Of a stretch of DNA of 64,000 bases, positions 21,715 to 32,560 are shown in pieces. The notes beneath the pieces were generated by a model. The model was not told the origin of the DNA. It searched no databases and saw only the letters and a list, made by a program, of their open reading frames with translations. The position numbers and the translations under genes are program-made. The DNA is taken from positions 509,448-573,447 of the forward strand of contig NW_025064887.1 of assembly GCF_019112545.1 (NCBI RefSeq). Direction: 5' to 3'. Source of the DNA: Guyanagaster necrorhizus (lineage: Eukaryota > Basidiomycota > Agaricomycetes > Agaricales > Physalacriaceae). Position 1 is the stretch's first letter. Each line of letters opens with the position of its first letter.

Positions 21715-23642
21715 ATGTCCGTAATTCTTTATGCTTTGACTGTTCGACTGGTAATCGCACTGTGTACCCGAACTTTCTTTCAGCCAGACGAATACTTTCA
21801 AGCCCTTGAACCGGCGCATAATATTGTATTTGGGTACGGGAATCTTACATGGGAATGGCTGAGCCCACTTCCCATCCGAAGCATCCTGTATCCGGCTTTG
21901 AACGTACCCATTTATTGGGCGTTAAAGGTCACTGGGATGCATGAAATTAGACCCTGGGGTGACTTTCTTCTGGTATGATGCTCATGACGGCTTTATGCCT
22001 CTATTTCATAGAATTGACATAGATCATTGGACCGCGCATCTTACACGGAACACTAGCGGCCGGCACTGACATCTGGATCTGTTCCCTGACTCGACGAACA
22101 ATTGGGGAACGGTACGTGTCTACTTCCGTAAGCTTTTCTTTTCTTCTTTCTGCCTCCATACTAAGGCACGTACTAGTTGTTTTTGTCGCTCACCTCGTTC
22201 TTTCACGCCCTTTCACTTTCACGGTCGTTTTCGAACTCTCTGGAGACTTCCTTGACGACCATCGCCTTCTCATACTATCCTTGGGATGCTAGCGCAAGAT
22301 TAAGTCCCCAGCTGATATACAACAGGTACTTGCAAGACGATTGAAAATGGTTGCTACATTCATATGGTCCAGATCAAAGATACGGAAAAGTCTCGCATTT
22401 GCAGCTCTTGCTTGTGCCATCCGGCCGACGAACGCAGTCATTTGGATCTATCTATTTTCCAACTTGGTTTGGGCTCTTCGGGGCTATCGGCGGACTTTAC
22501 TCTTCCTTCTGTGTGACACCATTGTTATAGGGTAAGCTTCGTGCACTGACTCTGAAGCCTTTTCTTAACGCAAAGAACCGTAGAACGCTTGTTCTGACAT
22601 CTGTCGTCGGGCTGGACTACGTCTATTACGCCAATTTTACTTTCGCTCCAGCCAATTTTCTCGTCACAAATCTGTCCGGTATTGCCTTATTCTACGGCGG
22701 AAATCCGTGGCACTACTACCTCTCTCAAGCCTTACCGATGCTTTGTATCACTTCATTACCGTTCACTGTCCACAGCTTATGGACACAGGGGAGTGGAAGC
22801 AACACGGCCACGAAGACCATGCGGAAAACAGTGGCGTGGACGATAGGCGTCTATTCTTTCACAGGGCACAAAGAGTGGCGTTTCATCCATTCGCTGCTTC
22901 CTATCCTTCACGTACTGGCTTCTCAGTCTTTGGTCGATTTATCTGCGATAACTGTAACGACGAAAACTCACGTTGCCAAACCTCGTGCATCAATAACTAC
23001 GCATTTCCCACCAGTTCGCAAGGAATTCCTTGCAATTCTCCTGATGCCTATACCGATTACGGGCTACGTCGTATTATTATACTGCAGCGGTCCAATTAGT
23101 GTCACATCCTACATCAGGAGCATACCTACCCACGAACTCCAAGGGGGGAGCGTCGGAATTTTGATGCCTTGCCATTCTTTGCCTGGCCAAGCGTATATCC
23201 ATCGCAAAGAGCTTGAGAATGGAGGGATGTGGGCCTTGGGTTGTGAGCCTCCGCTCGGGTAAGCAATTCGATAGCGTATAGACTGTAACTAAAGCGGGAA
23301 AACAGAAAGCAAAATTTATCTACATATCGTGATCAGACAGACGTGTTTTTTTCTTCGCCATACCAATATCTGATGGAACGCTTTCCGCCTGCGGTTGATC
23401 CAGCATTTCCTGTCTCCCCATTCCCCGCGTCGCTTCCAGGTGTTCCGACCCTTGACGCATACCCCTGGGTTCACGAGTGGCCCCGTCACCTGATCTTTTT
23501 TGGCGCTTTGCTGAGAGAACAAAGCGTGAAAGACCTATTGATTGGAAAGGGCTATACGGAGGTATGGCATCGAGGCCGGTTTTGGGAAGGCGATAGTGAT
23601 GAACGGAAAGGCGGGGTTTGTGTATGGAAATGGATGGGATAA
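21715..23642 (+). CDS. GPI10: GPI mannosyltransferase 3 (Gpi10/PIG-B, GT22 family)
   Basis: ATG at 21715 opens MSVILYALTVRLVIALCTRT, then FFQPDEYFQALEPAHNIVFG, the lumenal acidic loop of GT22 mannosyltransferases. Later exons give FLSLTSFFHALSLSRSFSNS, AFSYYPWDAS, ALACAIRPTNAVIWIYLFSN, GNPWHYYLSQALPML, TGHKEWRFIHSLLPILHVLA (the conserved HKE-RF block) and AYPWVHEWPRHLIFFGALLR, ending at TAA 23640-23642. There are multiple membrane helices and about six exons. It adds the third, alpha-1,2-linked mannose to the GPI precursor in the ER lumen, which is needed for anchoring proteins such as the cupredoxin-like one in this window. The frame is open upstream to another in-frame ATG at 21553, so a 54-residue longer form is possible. 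Confidence 0.9.
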
Positions 23643-25701
23643 TTCACAAAGCAATTAGGGAATTGTTCAAGTTTTGTTGGGCTTTTTCTAGACCGATGAG
23701 AATGGGATTTTGCAAATGAATGGGTCGGGCAGATTGTGATCGTGTGTCGATAAGCCCCAGCGATGTAGCCTATACCAGGCTTATGGCGACGCTTGTCAGA
23801 TGAAATTTGTAAGATCTGGTCCCAGGGGTGTCTTTTAAGTCAATTGGAATCGGATAGAGCGTATTCAACCCATTGTCCATGATAGTCCGTCATAAAAATA
23901 ACCCTCTGTTAGAAAAGATTGAGATGAGCCACTGAAGAATGATTTTTGGAATTACCATGTACAGGATTAGTACCCTGGATTTCGCTGTGGCGAAGTCGAG
24001 GTCGTCCAACCATGGAGGAAATTTATTAGCGGGAGTGCTGTGTAGACTGGGCCGTTGTGCTGGCTAAGTAAATAGTGAGAGCTGGCCCTCTGGTATTCTA
24101 GTCCTGGTAGTCAATACCATGGAGTGTACTCGACGCCTTGGTCGTTGCGGAGGAAAGAGTAAAGGTTTCGTAGACTAAGAGAGGAGGTTTATCGTTCGTC
24201 AGAAAAGGACACTGAACCCGAAGAAGACGCATAATCTATTACCAAAGAACGCACAGCGTTTAATGTTGGTGTCTGGCAGGAGTATACCATATGTATATGT
24301 GAGAGTAATCAACGGAGAAGGTGTATTGCGGTACAAGGGAGCAGGGGATAAAGTTAACGAGCCCACGAGGAAGTGAAATTCCGCTGCAAAAACGAAAAAG
24401 TCGTGGAACCCAAGGAGGCGAAAGCCAATAATAGAGTGTACCAAAATTGGACATACCAGTTCATAATATCATCAGATGAAACGGCCTTTTCGCTGGCTTC
24501 TCGAGCTGTTGAATATTGCCTTCAGTTTCCCTGAATGTTCCTACAAAATCGGGCACACATTCCCAGCTCTTGTCTCTTTGATATCGAACAACATAGAAGA
24601 AGTGGCAGTGTGATTGGAGGTTCTTAATTAAATGGCGAGAAAAATCGCTACCTGCAGTTGCACATCAATGATCTATACAGTATCATGATATCCAATTCTT
24701 GAAATAAAAGTGTCCTTTAATGATGATGGTTAAAGACGGCAATGAAAGGTTACGCGTCGACGTTACACACTGACACACCCGAGAAAATTATGACAGAGAG
24801 AAGGGACTGGGATCAAGAGAACAGGACAGGCCTGAGGACAGAACCCAACACGGCACCTTAGGATAGGTTAATCATTAAATGCAGAATCCAAAAAAAGGCT
24901 TTCTGAACGCCAGGTTCCGTTTTGAAATGAGAAGTTCCTTGTACCATTTTGGGTAAATTTGCTGGAGTAGCTCATCACCAAGCACCAGAATGTACAACAC
25001 TATTGGACATCGTTGAAAGTTTTCGAACGTCGCTATCAATCGACAATCCCAGATTGTCGCTCATGGTAAGTGAGTATTGAATCAGCTACCGCCATGTCGC
25101 AAAGATAATAAGTATTATCACAGCAGGAGTAGGGGCAAAAAGAGCAAGCCAAATCTTCTGATCGTAGTGAAAGCTTGGACGCCGTTTCCCCAAAATATTT
25201 TCGTGTCTAAATAAATATGATGATGATGATGGACGCGTGAAAAGAGATATACCTCGAGCGACCGGGGCAGCGGAATCAGGTCAAGTAAGGAAACCTTGGA
25301 TGGCAATCGTCACGAGAATCCGTAAGGACTGCTGAGGCACAAATCAATCCGTGACATCGGGGAAGGTGCAAGGACACGGAAATCAGAGAACATCGTCTGC
25401 ATACCATTTCGAAAAGAACTTTACATTTTGCTCGCCGAGATGGGCCTACACGTCGAGCGAGGGACGGCTAGATTCATGAGTGATCTGTAGTAGATGCCAA
25501 AATAAGTCGCGGAGATGATGAAAACCCGTTCTCAATTCAAATTCATATCACGAAAGCTTTTCTTACATGCAGATCTCGTTTCAAGTCACCGAAGGAATTA
25601 GAATCCATCGTATACTACTACACACAGGTCCGTGGGCGCTGAATATCGCAGGTAAGTAAACAAGATGCTTTCAGATCTATAACTGTCTAGATACGTGAGC
25701 T
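23643..25701. other. 2-kb gene-free interval
   Basis: Both strands carry only short frames without motifs. No tRNA-like fold or repeat was recognised. It separates two convergent genes (GPI10 and the aminotransferase), so it should contain two terminators; the rest is unexplained and could host a non-coding transcript. Confidence 0.4.
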
Positions 25702-27110
25702 TTAAGCGCCTTCGCAAAGAACTCCCCAGTTCTCCCACTGCACTCGACCTTCCTGAATGTCTACCAGTCTACGCCAGAGTGCATTCCCCACTGGACCTAA
25801 CCCTTTCTCATGGGCTGGCAACGTCAAATCACCACTTTCAAAACCAACCTTCCCAACAGGCGCCACAATAACCGCCGTCCCCACTCCATACGCTTCCAGT
25901 AACTTGCCTTCCTCGCTCAGCTTCTGCAATTCAGACATGGTCACCTTTCTCTCCTGCGTATGAAGCTTGGGCAATCCGTTCAGACTCGTCCGGCCTTCAT
26001 TATGTGCCTGCATGAGGTCCAAAACAGACATGCGGGTTACTCCAGGAAGAATTGTACCGTCTAGCTCTGGAGTGACGACGTCCATGCCATCCTCGTCGTC
26101 CCGCTTGATGACAACAAAGAAGTTCATGGCGCCAGCTTCAGTGACGGCGTCTCCAAGGAGCCACAGAATTTGATCGTAGCCTTTCTTCGCCGCAAGGCGC
26201 TGGGGAAGGAACCCAGGCGCATAGTTTAATCCAAGCTTGTGGCCACCTGTTCCCCCAGGCCAAGCGCGCACGTTCTCGTTCACGGCAAGAAGAGAAAGTG
26301 GTTTGGGGCCTGTACGGAAGTAGGGACCTGTTGGAGACAGGATCACGTAGAGAAGCGCTTGATCGGAAGCAGCAACACCCAAAGCGGCGCGCGTTCCAAT
26401 AATAGTCGGACGGATATACAAGCTGTGTCCTTCGGCAGTGGGTATCCAACGCTTTTCAATCATAACGAGGCGCTTTATCAGTGTCAGGAGAGCTTCTGTG
26501 TTGAATGGCTGACCCATAGGCCCGAGTTAGTTGCATTTCGCTTCCTACATGGACAGGATGAGACGTACGGGCAAGGCAACACGCTCAGCGGACCTTGCGA
26601 GACGTGCCATGTTCTTGTCTGGTCTGAACAAACGAGGTTTCCCATCTGGGCCCATGTAAGCCTGCAGTTGATGGGCTCAGCAAACAAGTCCATTTGTAAA
26701 ATGCACTGCTTTATCACACCTTCATTCCCTCAAAGAGATTTGTACAGTACTGGAAGCAAGAGCTCATCGGATCCAGACTGAGAGGGCCATAGGGTTTTAT
26801 TTCGGGTGCGGACCATCCGGTTGAAGGCTCGAAACTGACGACCAGCATATGGTCAGTGGTGACCTAAGGATAAATGAGTATAACATTCATGCTGAAGTTG
26901 AAGAGAGGTTTACAGCACCAAAAACCAACGACTCATTGTCTGGTACAGGTTTCAGGAAGTCAGAAAGTTTAACGGTGAGCTTTGATGCCTAGAAATCGAG
27001 TCAGAATTTCAATCCGCACACAAAGCGTTCGGTGGAATGCGCACATCAAGATCCGGAACGTTCGAAACACCCTCTAGGATGCAATTACCGACAGATTTCC
27101 AGAGAGACAT
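25702..27110 (-). CDS. branched-chain amino-acid aminotransferase
   Basis: The last exon is 25702-26508, preceded by an intron at 26509-26568. Reading 5' to 3': SKLTVKLSDFLKPVPDNESL, VFGA, TTDHMLVVSFEPSTGWSAPE, FQYCTNLFEGMKAYMGPDGK, PRLFRPDKNMARLARSAERV, ALP-PFNTEALLTLIKRLVM, then GGHKLGLNYAPGFLPQRLAA (the Lys is the pyridoxal-phosphate lysine), TEAGAMNFFVVIK and TPELDGTILPGVTRMSVLDL. These are the signatures of fold-type IV BCATs. The enzyme interconverts leucine, isoleucine and valine with their 2-oxo acids using glutamate/2-oxoglutarate. The proposed start MSLWKS at 27110 is tentative, because the first exon is very short. No clear mitochondrial presequence is visible, so the cytosolic isoform is more likely. 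Confidence 0.9.
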
Positions 27111-27296
27111 TTCGCTTCCAGCTCAAATCGAGTCGGATGGCAGTGGGAGATCGTGGTTGGCGACAGAATGAGTTTGATTCGTTCTCCAGGGAAAACTTTC
27201 TGCAATTTTTTTTTATCTTATCAGGCTTATTTTGATCACATCAGCCATCGGACTTATCGGACTTTCGTCGGGCGAAATAAGACAAGAGCACCTGCC

Positions 27297-29467
27297 TTAA
27301 CCTTCTTTATTGTAAAGCCTGAGTACTGCTACAGACTCCACATGCGAAGTCTGAGGAAACAGATCGAATCCTCGGAGGCTCTCCAACACATACTTTTTCC
27401 CTCTCGAATCAAACTCCACCGCCCTCAAGAGCAGTCCTATATCTCTCGCCTGCGTATGGACATTACAGCTCACATACACCACCGTCTGCGGAAGAAAGCC
27501 GACCAGTTGATTGATGAAATTCATATCTGTACCCTTTCGAGGTGGGTCGATAACCACCGCTGTATGTTCCGGAGGAAATTCTTTGACAACGTCAAATATA
27601 TTCGCGGCGTCACCTTTTCTGAATGAACATTTCGTCGAGGGAATGTTATTGAGTCGCGCATTACGCTTGGCGTACATGATCGAGTCTGCAGAGAGTTCTA
27701 TACCTGAGACAACGTCGAAGTAGGGCGCCAGAGTGATGGCGAACAGACCCGCTCCGCAGTAAGTATCGATAAGGTGAGTCGGTTTCGAGACGATCCCGGG
27801 GGGGAATATGGCTTCGCGGATATATTGTGTAAAAGTGGGAAGGATGGAGTTGTTGTTTTGGAAGAACGATCCACCGTTAAATTCGAAAAATGTGTTATCT
27901 ACACGTTCCCGCACCGAAGAATTATTGTTTGTTATGCAGATCTTGGTGTTCATCGCATCGGCGAGCTCGTCAGGTGTCAGAGATAAAGATAAAGGGAGAG
28001 GCACATCGGTGTTTAGAGACTCCCGCAAGAGTAGGGTTGAGCCTTTCTTGAACGTTGAAAGAGTACTGACAAAATGGTTAGTTTGAATACTCCAAACCGG
28101 AGAGCAGAAAACATACTCATGAATTTTCTTTCGAGAGATAGGTAGTGTCTCGTTCAAAACAGGAGTAGCTATTGGACATTCCTAACGAGAAAGTCAGTCA
28201 GGGGTCGATATTTTCAATATCTACTTGCCTCAATGTCAACCACACGCGGCCTAGATACATCGTTGAAACCAATGCAAAACGGATCACCGGGGGTGCCGTC
28301 CGACTTCAACTGGAAATGCGGCGTAATTTTCGTCCGGTATCCGTACTGTAACGGCGAGCCAATCGTTGATAAAATTTCGGGAACCTCAGAATCAGGGAGT
28401 TCTATAGCAGGGTAAGCTGCTGTATCGCAAGACCACGAGAACTTACTTGAGTATTTTTTGTATGCGTTAATCACAACGTCTCTTTTGAATTTTAGTTGTG
28501 TCGTATAAGGAACCATCTAGACCACGGCTCAGAAGCAATATTGAATGCGCAATCATCATTCTCACCTGACTTTGACACCCTCCGCATGTCCTGAAGTATT
28601 TACATTTCACCAAGTTCTCATCTCTGACCTCCAAATTGGGTTCCACAACTTCCAAGAGGTCGCAAAGTGAGTGCATTCTCTCATGACGATGCACCTTGAC
28701 ACGAACTGTTTCACCAGGGAAACAAAAAGGTATAACCAAAACCCACGGCCGGCCCTTTGATTCGGGTGCAAGCGCCAATGAAGTTGCTACCATCCGAAAG
28801 CTCAGTATCAATAATCTGAACGTAGCGCGAACCACGTACCATTGGAGCACATATGAACAACCTTCACCTCGACCTCCTCAAATTTCTCGAATGGCGATGA
28901 GAACTCCGTCTCCGACTCTATAGCATGATCCACAACGTCCCTTCCCAAAAGCGCCACAATGTCTTGCCACTGGACATCTTCAGGCGAGCAATGGTCGGGC
29001 ATGGTTTTGCGTAACCTTCGCATCTTCTTGTCAACCTTCTTGCTGCTCTTCTTGTCGACCCGTGCTTTTTTGGTTGGAGGAGGGCCAACAGCCGGCTCAT
29101 CTCCCAGCTCCTCGACAGTCCTAATATGCCCTACAGGACTCTCGATATCCGTTGATGCCACCGGAGTCTTTCCTAGATCCATCGGAATATCGTGCAAAGG
29201 TTCAGTCTGAATCTCCATCTCCTTCGAGGAATCGGCCTGAATCTCGAATGTCTCTAGCTCCTTCACCACTACGGTCTGTTCAATAACATTAGATGCCATC
29301 CCTCGCAGGGTTTCGAATTTGTGATGAGCTATAGACCCCAATTTCCCCGCTTCCGTAGGTGCTCTGCCAAATGTTGGCTTGAAAGTTGAAGGCTCAGTTT
29401 GTACTTTCACCCGTATGCTGGCAGTGTAGTACCGGAATAGAGAGAGGCCCTGCCGGCGACAAAACAT
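27297..29467 (-). CDS. TRM2: tRNA (uracil-5-)-methyltransferase, Trm2/TrmA family
   Basis: The start is taken at ATG 29467 (MFCRRQGLSLFRYYTASIRV, possibly a mitochondrial targeting leader); a second ATG lies at 29299. A charged linker contains PPTKKARVDKKSSKKVDKKM, a likely nuclear signal. The TRAM-like part reads ESKGRPWVLVIPFCFPGETV, followed by CKYFRTCGGCQSQ, the cysteine cluster of the RumA-type enzymes. The SAM-dependent domain gives LIDTYCGAGLFAITLAPYFD (motif I), VVIDPPRKGTDM (motif IV) and the catalytic VVYVSCNVHTQARD, whose Cys is the nucleophile of m5U methyltransferases. It ends ...LRLYNKEG with TAA at 27297. It makes m5U54 (ribothymidine) in the T-loop of tRNAs. There are about five exons. 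Confidence 0.92.
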
Positions 29468-29845
29468 GCAAAACGCAAGGCACGACGAGAACGCGAAGGA
29501 CGGAGACAAAAACTAGGAGTACGATTTTTTTGCATATCCTTGCCGAATTTGCCGGCTTCTCTACCGATTTGGGAATACACCATTTTTGATTGGTTCTCAG
29601 TCGACTAGAAAACTAAGTACACATGAGTAGTTAGATTGGAGGGTATACTGTACTGGTAAAAGGTAACGTTAGGGTATAGCAATGCGAAATAGTATCGTAA
29701 AAGGCCCAACTGTAACGAAGACTAGAATGCGAATGAAAACAAGGGGAAAGGAAGGACACTCCATTGTGCTTAAACGGTCTCCGTGTGTTTTAGGACACTG
29801 TAAATACACCGTAAGAAAATTGCTGGGAATAAGGAATAAAGCAAC
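29468..29845. other. intergenic, no gene recognised
   Basis: About 380 bp separate the TRM2 start and the stop of the next minus-strand gene. It is A-rich with no motif-bearing frame and should contain the TRM2 promoter and the upstream gene's terminator. Confidence 0.4.
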
Positions 29846-30264
29846 TCACTGTTCCAGCGCTTCTTTGTCGATGTCCGGACCTTTGTCATCGCCCACCATG
29901 GTCTTTAGACCCTTACCTGGAACATCATCGACAAGCACGTAAATCCATCCAGGACCGGTTACACAAAGCTCTACGCCCTCCATAACGGCAGATGTACTAG
30001 CCGAGAATTTGAGTGGACCGAATGTGGCACATATCCAAGATCCATTAGTGCGACTGCATTCTAGGCGTCAAAAAATATATAGGCGCAAGGATTGAACGCA
30101 CGCACCTTGATAGTTCCTGTGAGTGGAAAAGTAAAATACGAATAGGAGTAATTGTACCATCGAGAACCATTGGAGTCGCCAAAGTCCGCGGCAGAAGCCT
30201 TGTGATCCTCAACAACGGAATGCGTCACTTGTTTGAATCTAATGCCGAAGCCAAGCCGTCCCAT
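29846..30264 (-). CDS. small protein of unknown function (125 residues)
   Basis: The model is complement(join(29846..30060,30102..30264)). It starts MGRLGFGIRFKQVTHSVVED, then SRWYNYSYSYFTFPLTGTIK. After a 41-nt intron it continues VQCSRTNGSWICATFGPLKF and GWIYVLVDDVPGKGL, ending DIDKEALEQ. The only donor that keeps the frame is the second of two overlapping GTGCGT sites (30101), four bases upstream of which a decoy sits at 30105. The beta-rich pattern after a short head is faintly like the Tim21/Coa1-type mitochondrial fold, but I cannot confirm that, and no membrane helix or presequence is seen. Its ATG is only 52 bp from the divergent PNO1 ATG, so the two probably share a promoter. Confidence 0.65.
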
Positions 30265-30316
30265 TTTTTTCCATCTCGAAAGGACAGAGCACATTTAACC
30301 GGACAGCTCAGTTGAA

Positions 30317-31325
30317 ATGGTCGCAACTCACGCTCAACAACCCTCTCCATCTACCTCTGCCACACCTAAAAAGAACCGACGAAAAACAGGCAGGAAAAAG
30401 CGCAAGACTGCGGATGCCGACCAAGATATGCCCGATGCTCAGCCTGTCCCACTGGCAGGCGCGGCGGATGACGACGAGCTGATGCTTGACGTTGACCCTA
30501 CCACCATGGCCCAACCCACAGCAGCACCAACGTTTGAGCCATTACCTGCTAATGCAGGTAGAACGATACTCAAGTCAGAAACGCGGCGGATACCTATACC
30601 ACCGCACCGGATGACGCCTCTAAAAAGGGACTGGGTATTAATATTCGGGCCTCTTACAGAGATACTGGGACTGCAAGTACGGATGAACGTCCAACGTAGA
30701 TGTGTCGAGGCACGGGTAAGTCGGGTCCAGTATTCTATCTAACACTCCTTCACCTCGACTGTAGACGTCAAAACATACCAAGGATATCGGCGCGATACAG
30801 AAGGGTGCTGACTTCATCAAAGCCTACGCCCTAGGATTTGATGTTAATGTACGGGTGCCTGCTACTCCTCAGCGTTCGTCACGCTGAAACATATTTTAGG
30901 ATGCCATCGCTCTTCTTCGCCTGGATGACCTCTACCTTGACTCGTTTGAGATTAAAGACGTGAAAACCCTGCATGGAGACCATCTGTCACGAGCCATTGG
31001 TGGGAATTTTGCTCAATTACTAGTCTGCCTCCCTCATATTTCCACCTCCCAGGCCGAATCGCGGGTCAAGATGGCAAAACAAAATTCACAATCGAAAATG
31101 CTAGTAGAACACGCATAGTTCTAGCGGATACGTATGTATGTCTCTGCATACTTTTGGTCAAGCTTATCATTCGTATACGGTAGAAAAATCCACATCATGG
31201 GGTCCTTTCAAAATATCAAAGTTGCCCGAGACGCTATCGTTTCGCTTATTCTGGGATCACCACCCGGAAAGGTGTATGCTGGCTTGAGGACGGTTAGTAG
31301 TCGCATGCGGCAGCGAGCACTATGA
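30317..31325 (+). CDS. PNO1: KH-domain ribosome assembly factor Pno1/Dim2
   Basis: The model is join(30317..30715,30765..30848,30900..30999,31053..31131,31184..31325), 267 residues and in frame. The N-terminus is basic then acidic ([30 protein letters not shown]). The KH-like core has [76 protein letters not shown] with the GxxGxxG-type loop, and [20 protein letters not shown], ending [13 protein letters not shown]. Pno1/Dim2 binds the 3' end of 18S pre-rRNA, recruits Nob1 and the Dim1 dimethylase, and is needed for 40S maturation. Its neighbourhood with eL14 and eIF2B beta may reflect growth-regulated expression, which is inference only. Confidence 0.93.
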
Positions 31326-31748
31326 TTTTATCCGCCTAGGGCTGTATGGCCACCCATCTTCGTCTTAATGTAATATAGGATATTAGAAAGCAGCTTGATA
31401 CGATTCGCATCTCACTTACAAACTGTCGCATGATGATTATGCCGATGTAGATTGCATGGACTAAGATGACTATAGCTCACTGTAGCGTGTTGACATCGGT
31501 ACTAGAACTCACCTCAAGTCCAAGCCACTTGGAGATCTCATGCTCACCTGCATGTGCACGTTGGATACAACATCGGGAATCGCTGAGATAACTTGCATGG
31601 ACTGAGTACTCGCTGTCGCAGAACCTGTGGTGTGATTTCAATCAAATCCTCTCTTAGAGCAGCCGAAATCATGCCCAATTCAGAAATATCATTGGACTGA
31701 GCATGAGCATGGATAAAGCATGCATGGATAAGTCATACAATCCAACGT
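31326..31748. other. spacer between convergent PNO1 and eL14, with a coding-like minus-strand patch
   Basis: The minus strand around 31620-31690 reads NDISELGMISAALREDLIEI, flanked by AG-acceptor-like and GT-donor-like sites, and a further AIPDVVSNVHMQ lies near 31560. No start codon or complete gene could be built. It may be 3' UTR, an unannotated small gene or a decayed exon. Confidence 0.3.
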
Positions 31749-32409
31749 CTATACCTTCTTCGCCAAAGCCTTCCTGACGAGATCCCGTCTCTGTTTCTTC
31801 AACAGCTGCACCTCAAACCGTCCGAAGTCATTGAGCTTCCGCCTCTGCTCGAGCGCCGCCCGCTTCATCGCCCATTTGCTACCCTCCCACTTGGCTACAG
31901 TGGCTTCCTTCTCAAGTTGTTTTTTGATAACACCTGATCCTGCACCCCGGGGAAGTTTGGTGAGTTTGTGGGGAGTTAGGGTGAGGTGCTTGTAGGGGAA
32001 GGCCTGGCGAGGAACGGAGGTGGTAGGGCCATCGATTATTGCCTATGTGCATGTCAGATGAGCATTATGACTGTTCGAAGAGGGAGGTCGACGCACCCGG
32101 TTGTGGTCGATTATTTCAGCAATGACAGCAATCTGGCCGGCGCTGGGGCCAGATTTCAGTAGGACCACTAGCGGATTATTTAATAGACAATAATAAAACA
32201 AAGCTAGTAGACGCACCACGGCCCACCTCGACAAAGCGCTTGAAGTTGGATTCCTGCATATAGAATATCAGCAAATGTCCTTGCAGCATTCTCCTGCCAA
32301 ACGTCATCCATGTTTGAATTCTCCAATCCATCCCATTTTACTTCGCTTTTGCACTCAAGGTGACATATTCCGGCCTGTGAGCATGAAAGAATGTCTCACT
32401 CACCGACAT
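31749..32409 (-). CDS. RPL14: 60S ribosomal protein eL14
   Basis: The model is complement(join(31749..32042,32097..32167,32217..32253,32404..32409)), 135 residues. The first exon is just ATGTCG, followed by a 150-nt intron, the largest in this part of the window; a long early intron is common in ribosomal protein genes. The protein reads ESNFKRFVEVGRVVLLKSGP, SAGQIAVIAEIIDHNR, AIIDGPTTSVPRQAFPYKHL, TLTPHKLTKLPRGAGSGVIK and KWEGSKWAMKRAALEQRRKL, ending RKALAKKV. The KOW-like N-terminal barrel and the DGP/PRQ blocks fit eL14, a component of the large subunit. It is divergent from the Uri1-like gene with 151 bp between the ATGs. Confidence 0.93.
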
Positions 32410-32560
32410 GACGGATAGATAGTTTTGGGTCTTGATGTCGACGACGACGGCGAGATTTTTTGAGTAGAGTGGGAACCAAGTATTTGGACGTGCTTGGATT
32501 GCGGGATATTCGGGCCGGACTCCGACGTTTGGGACAATTCGCGCCTACTACCCTATTGTC

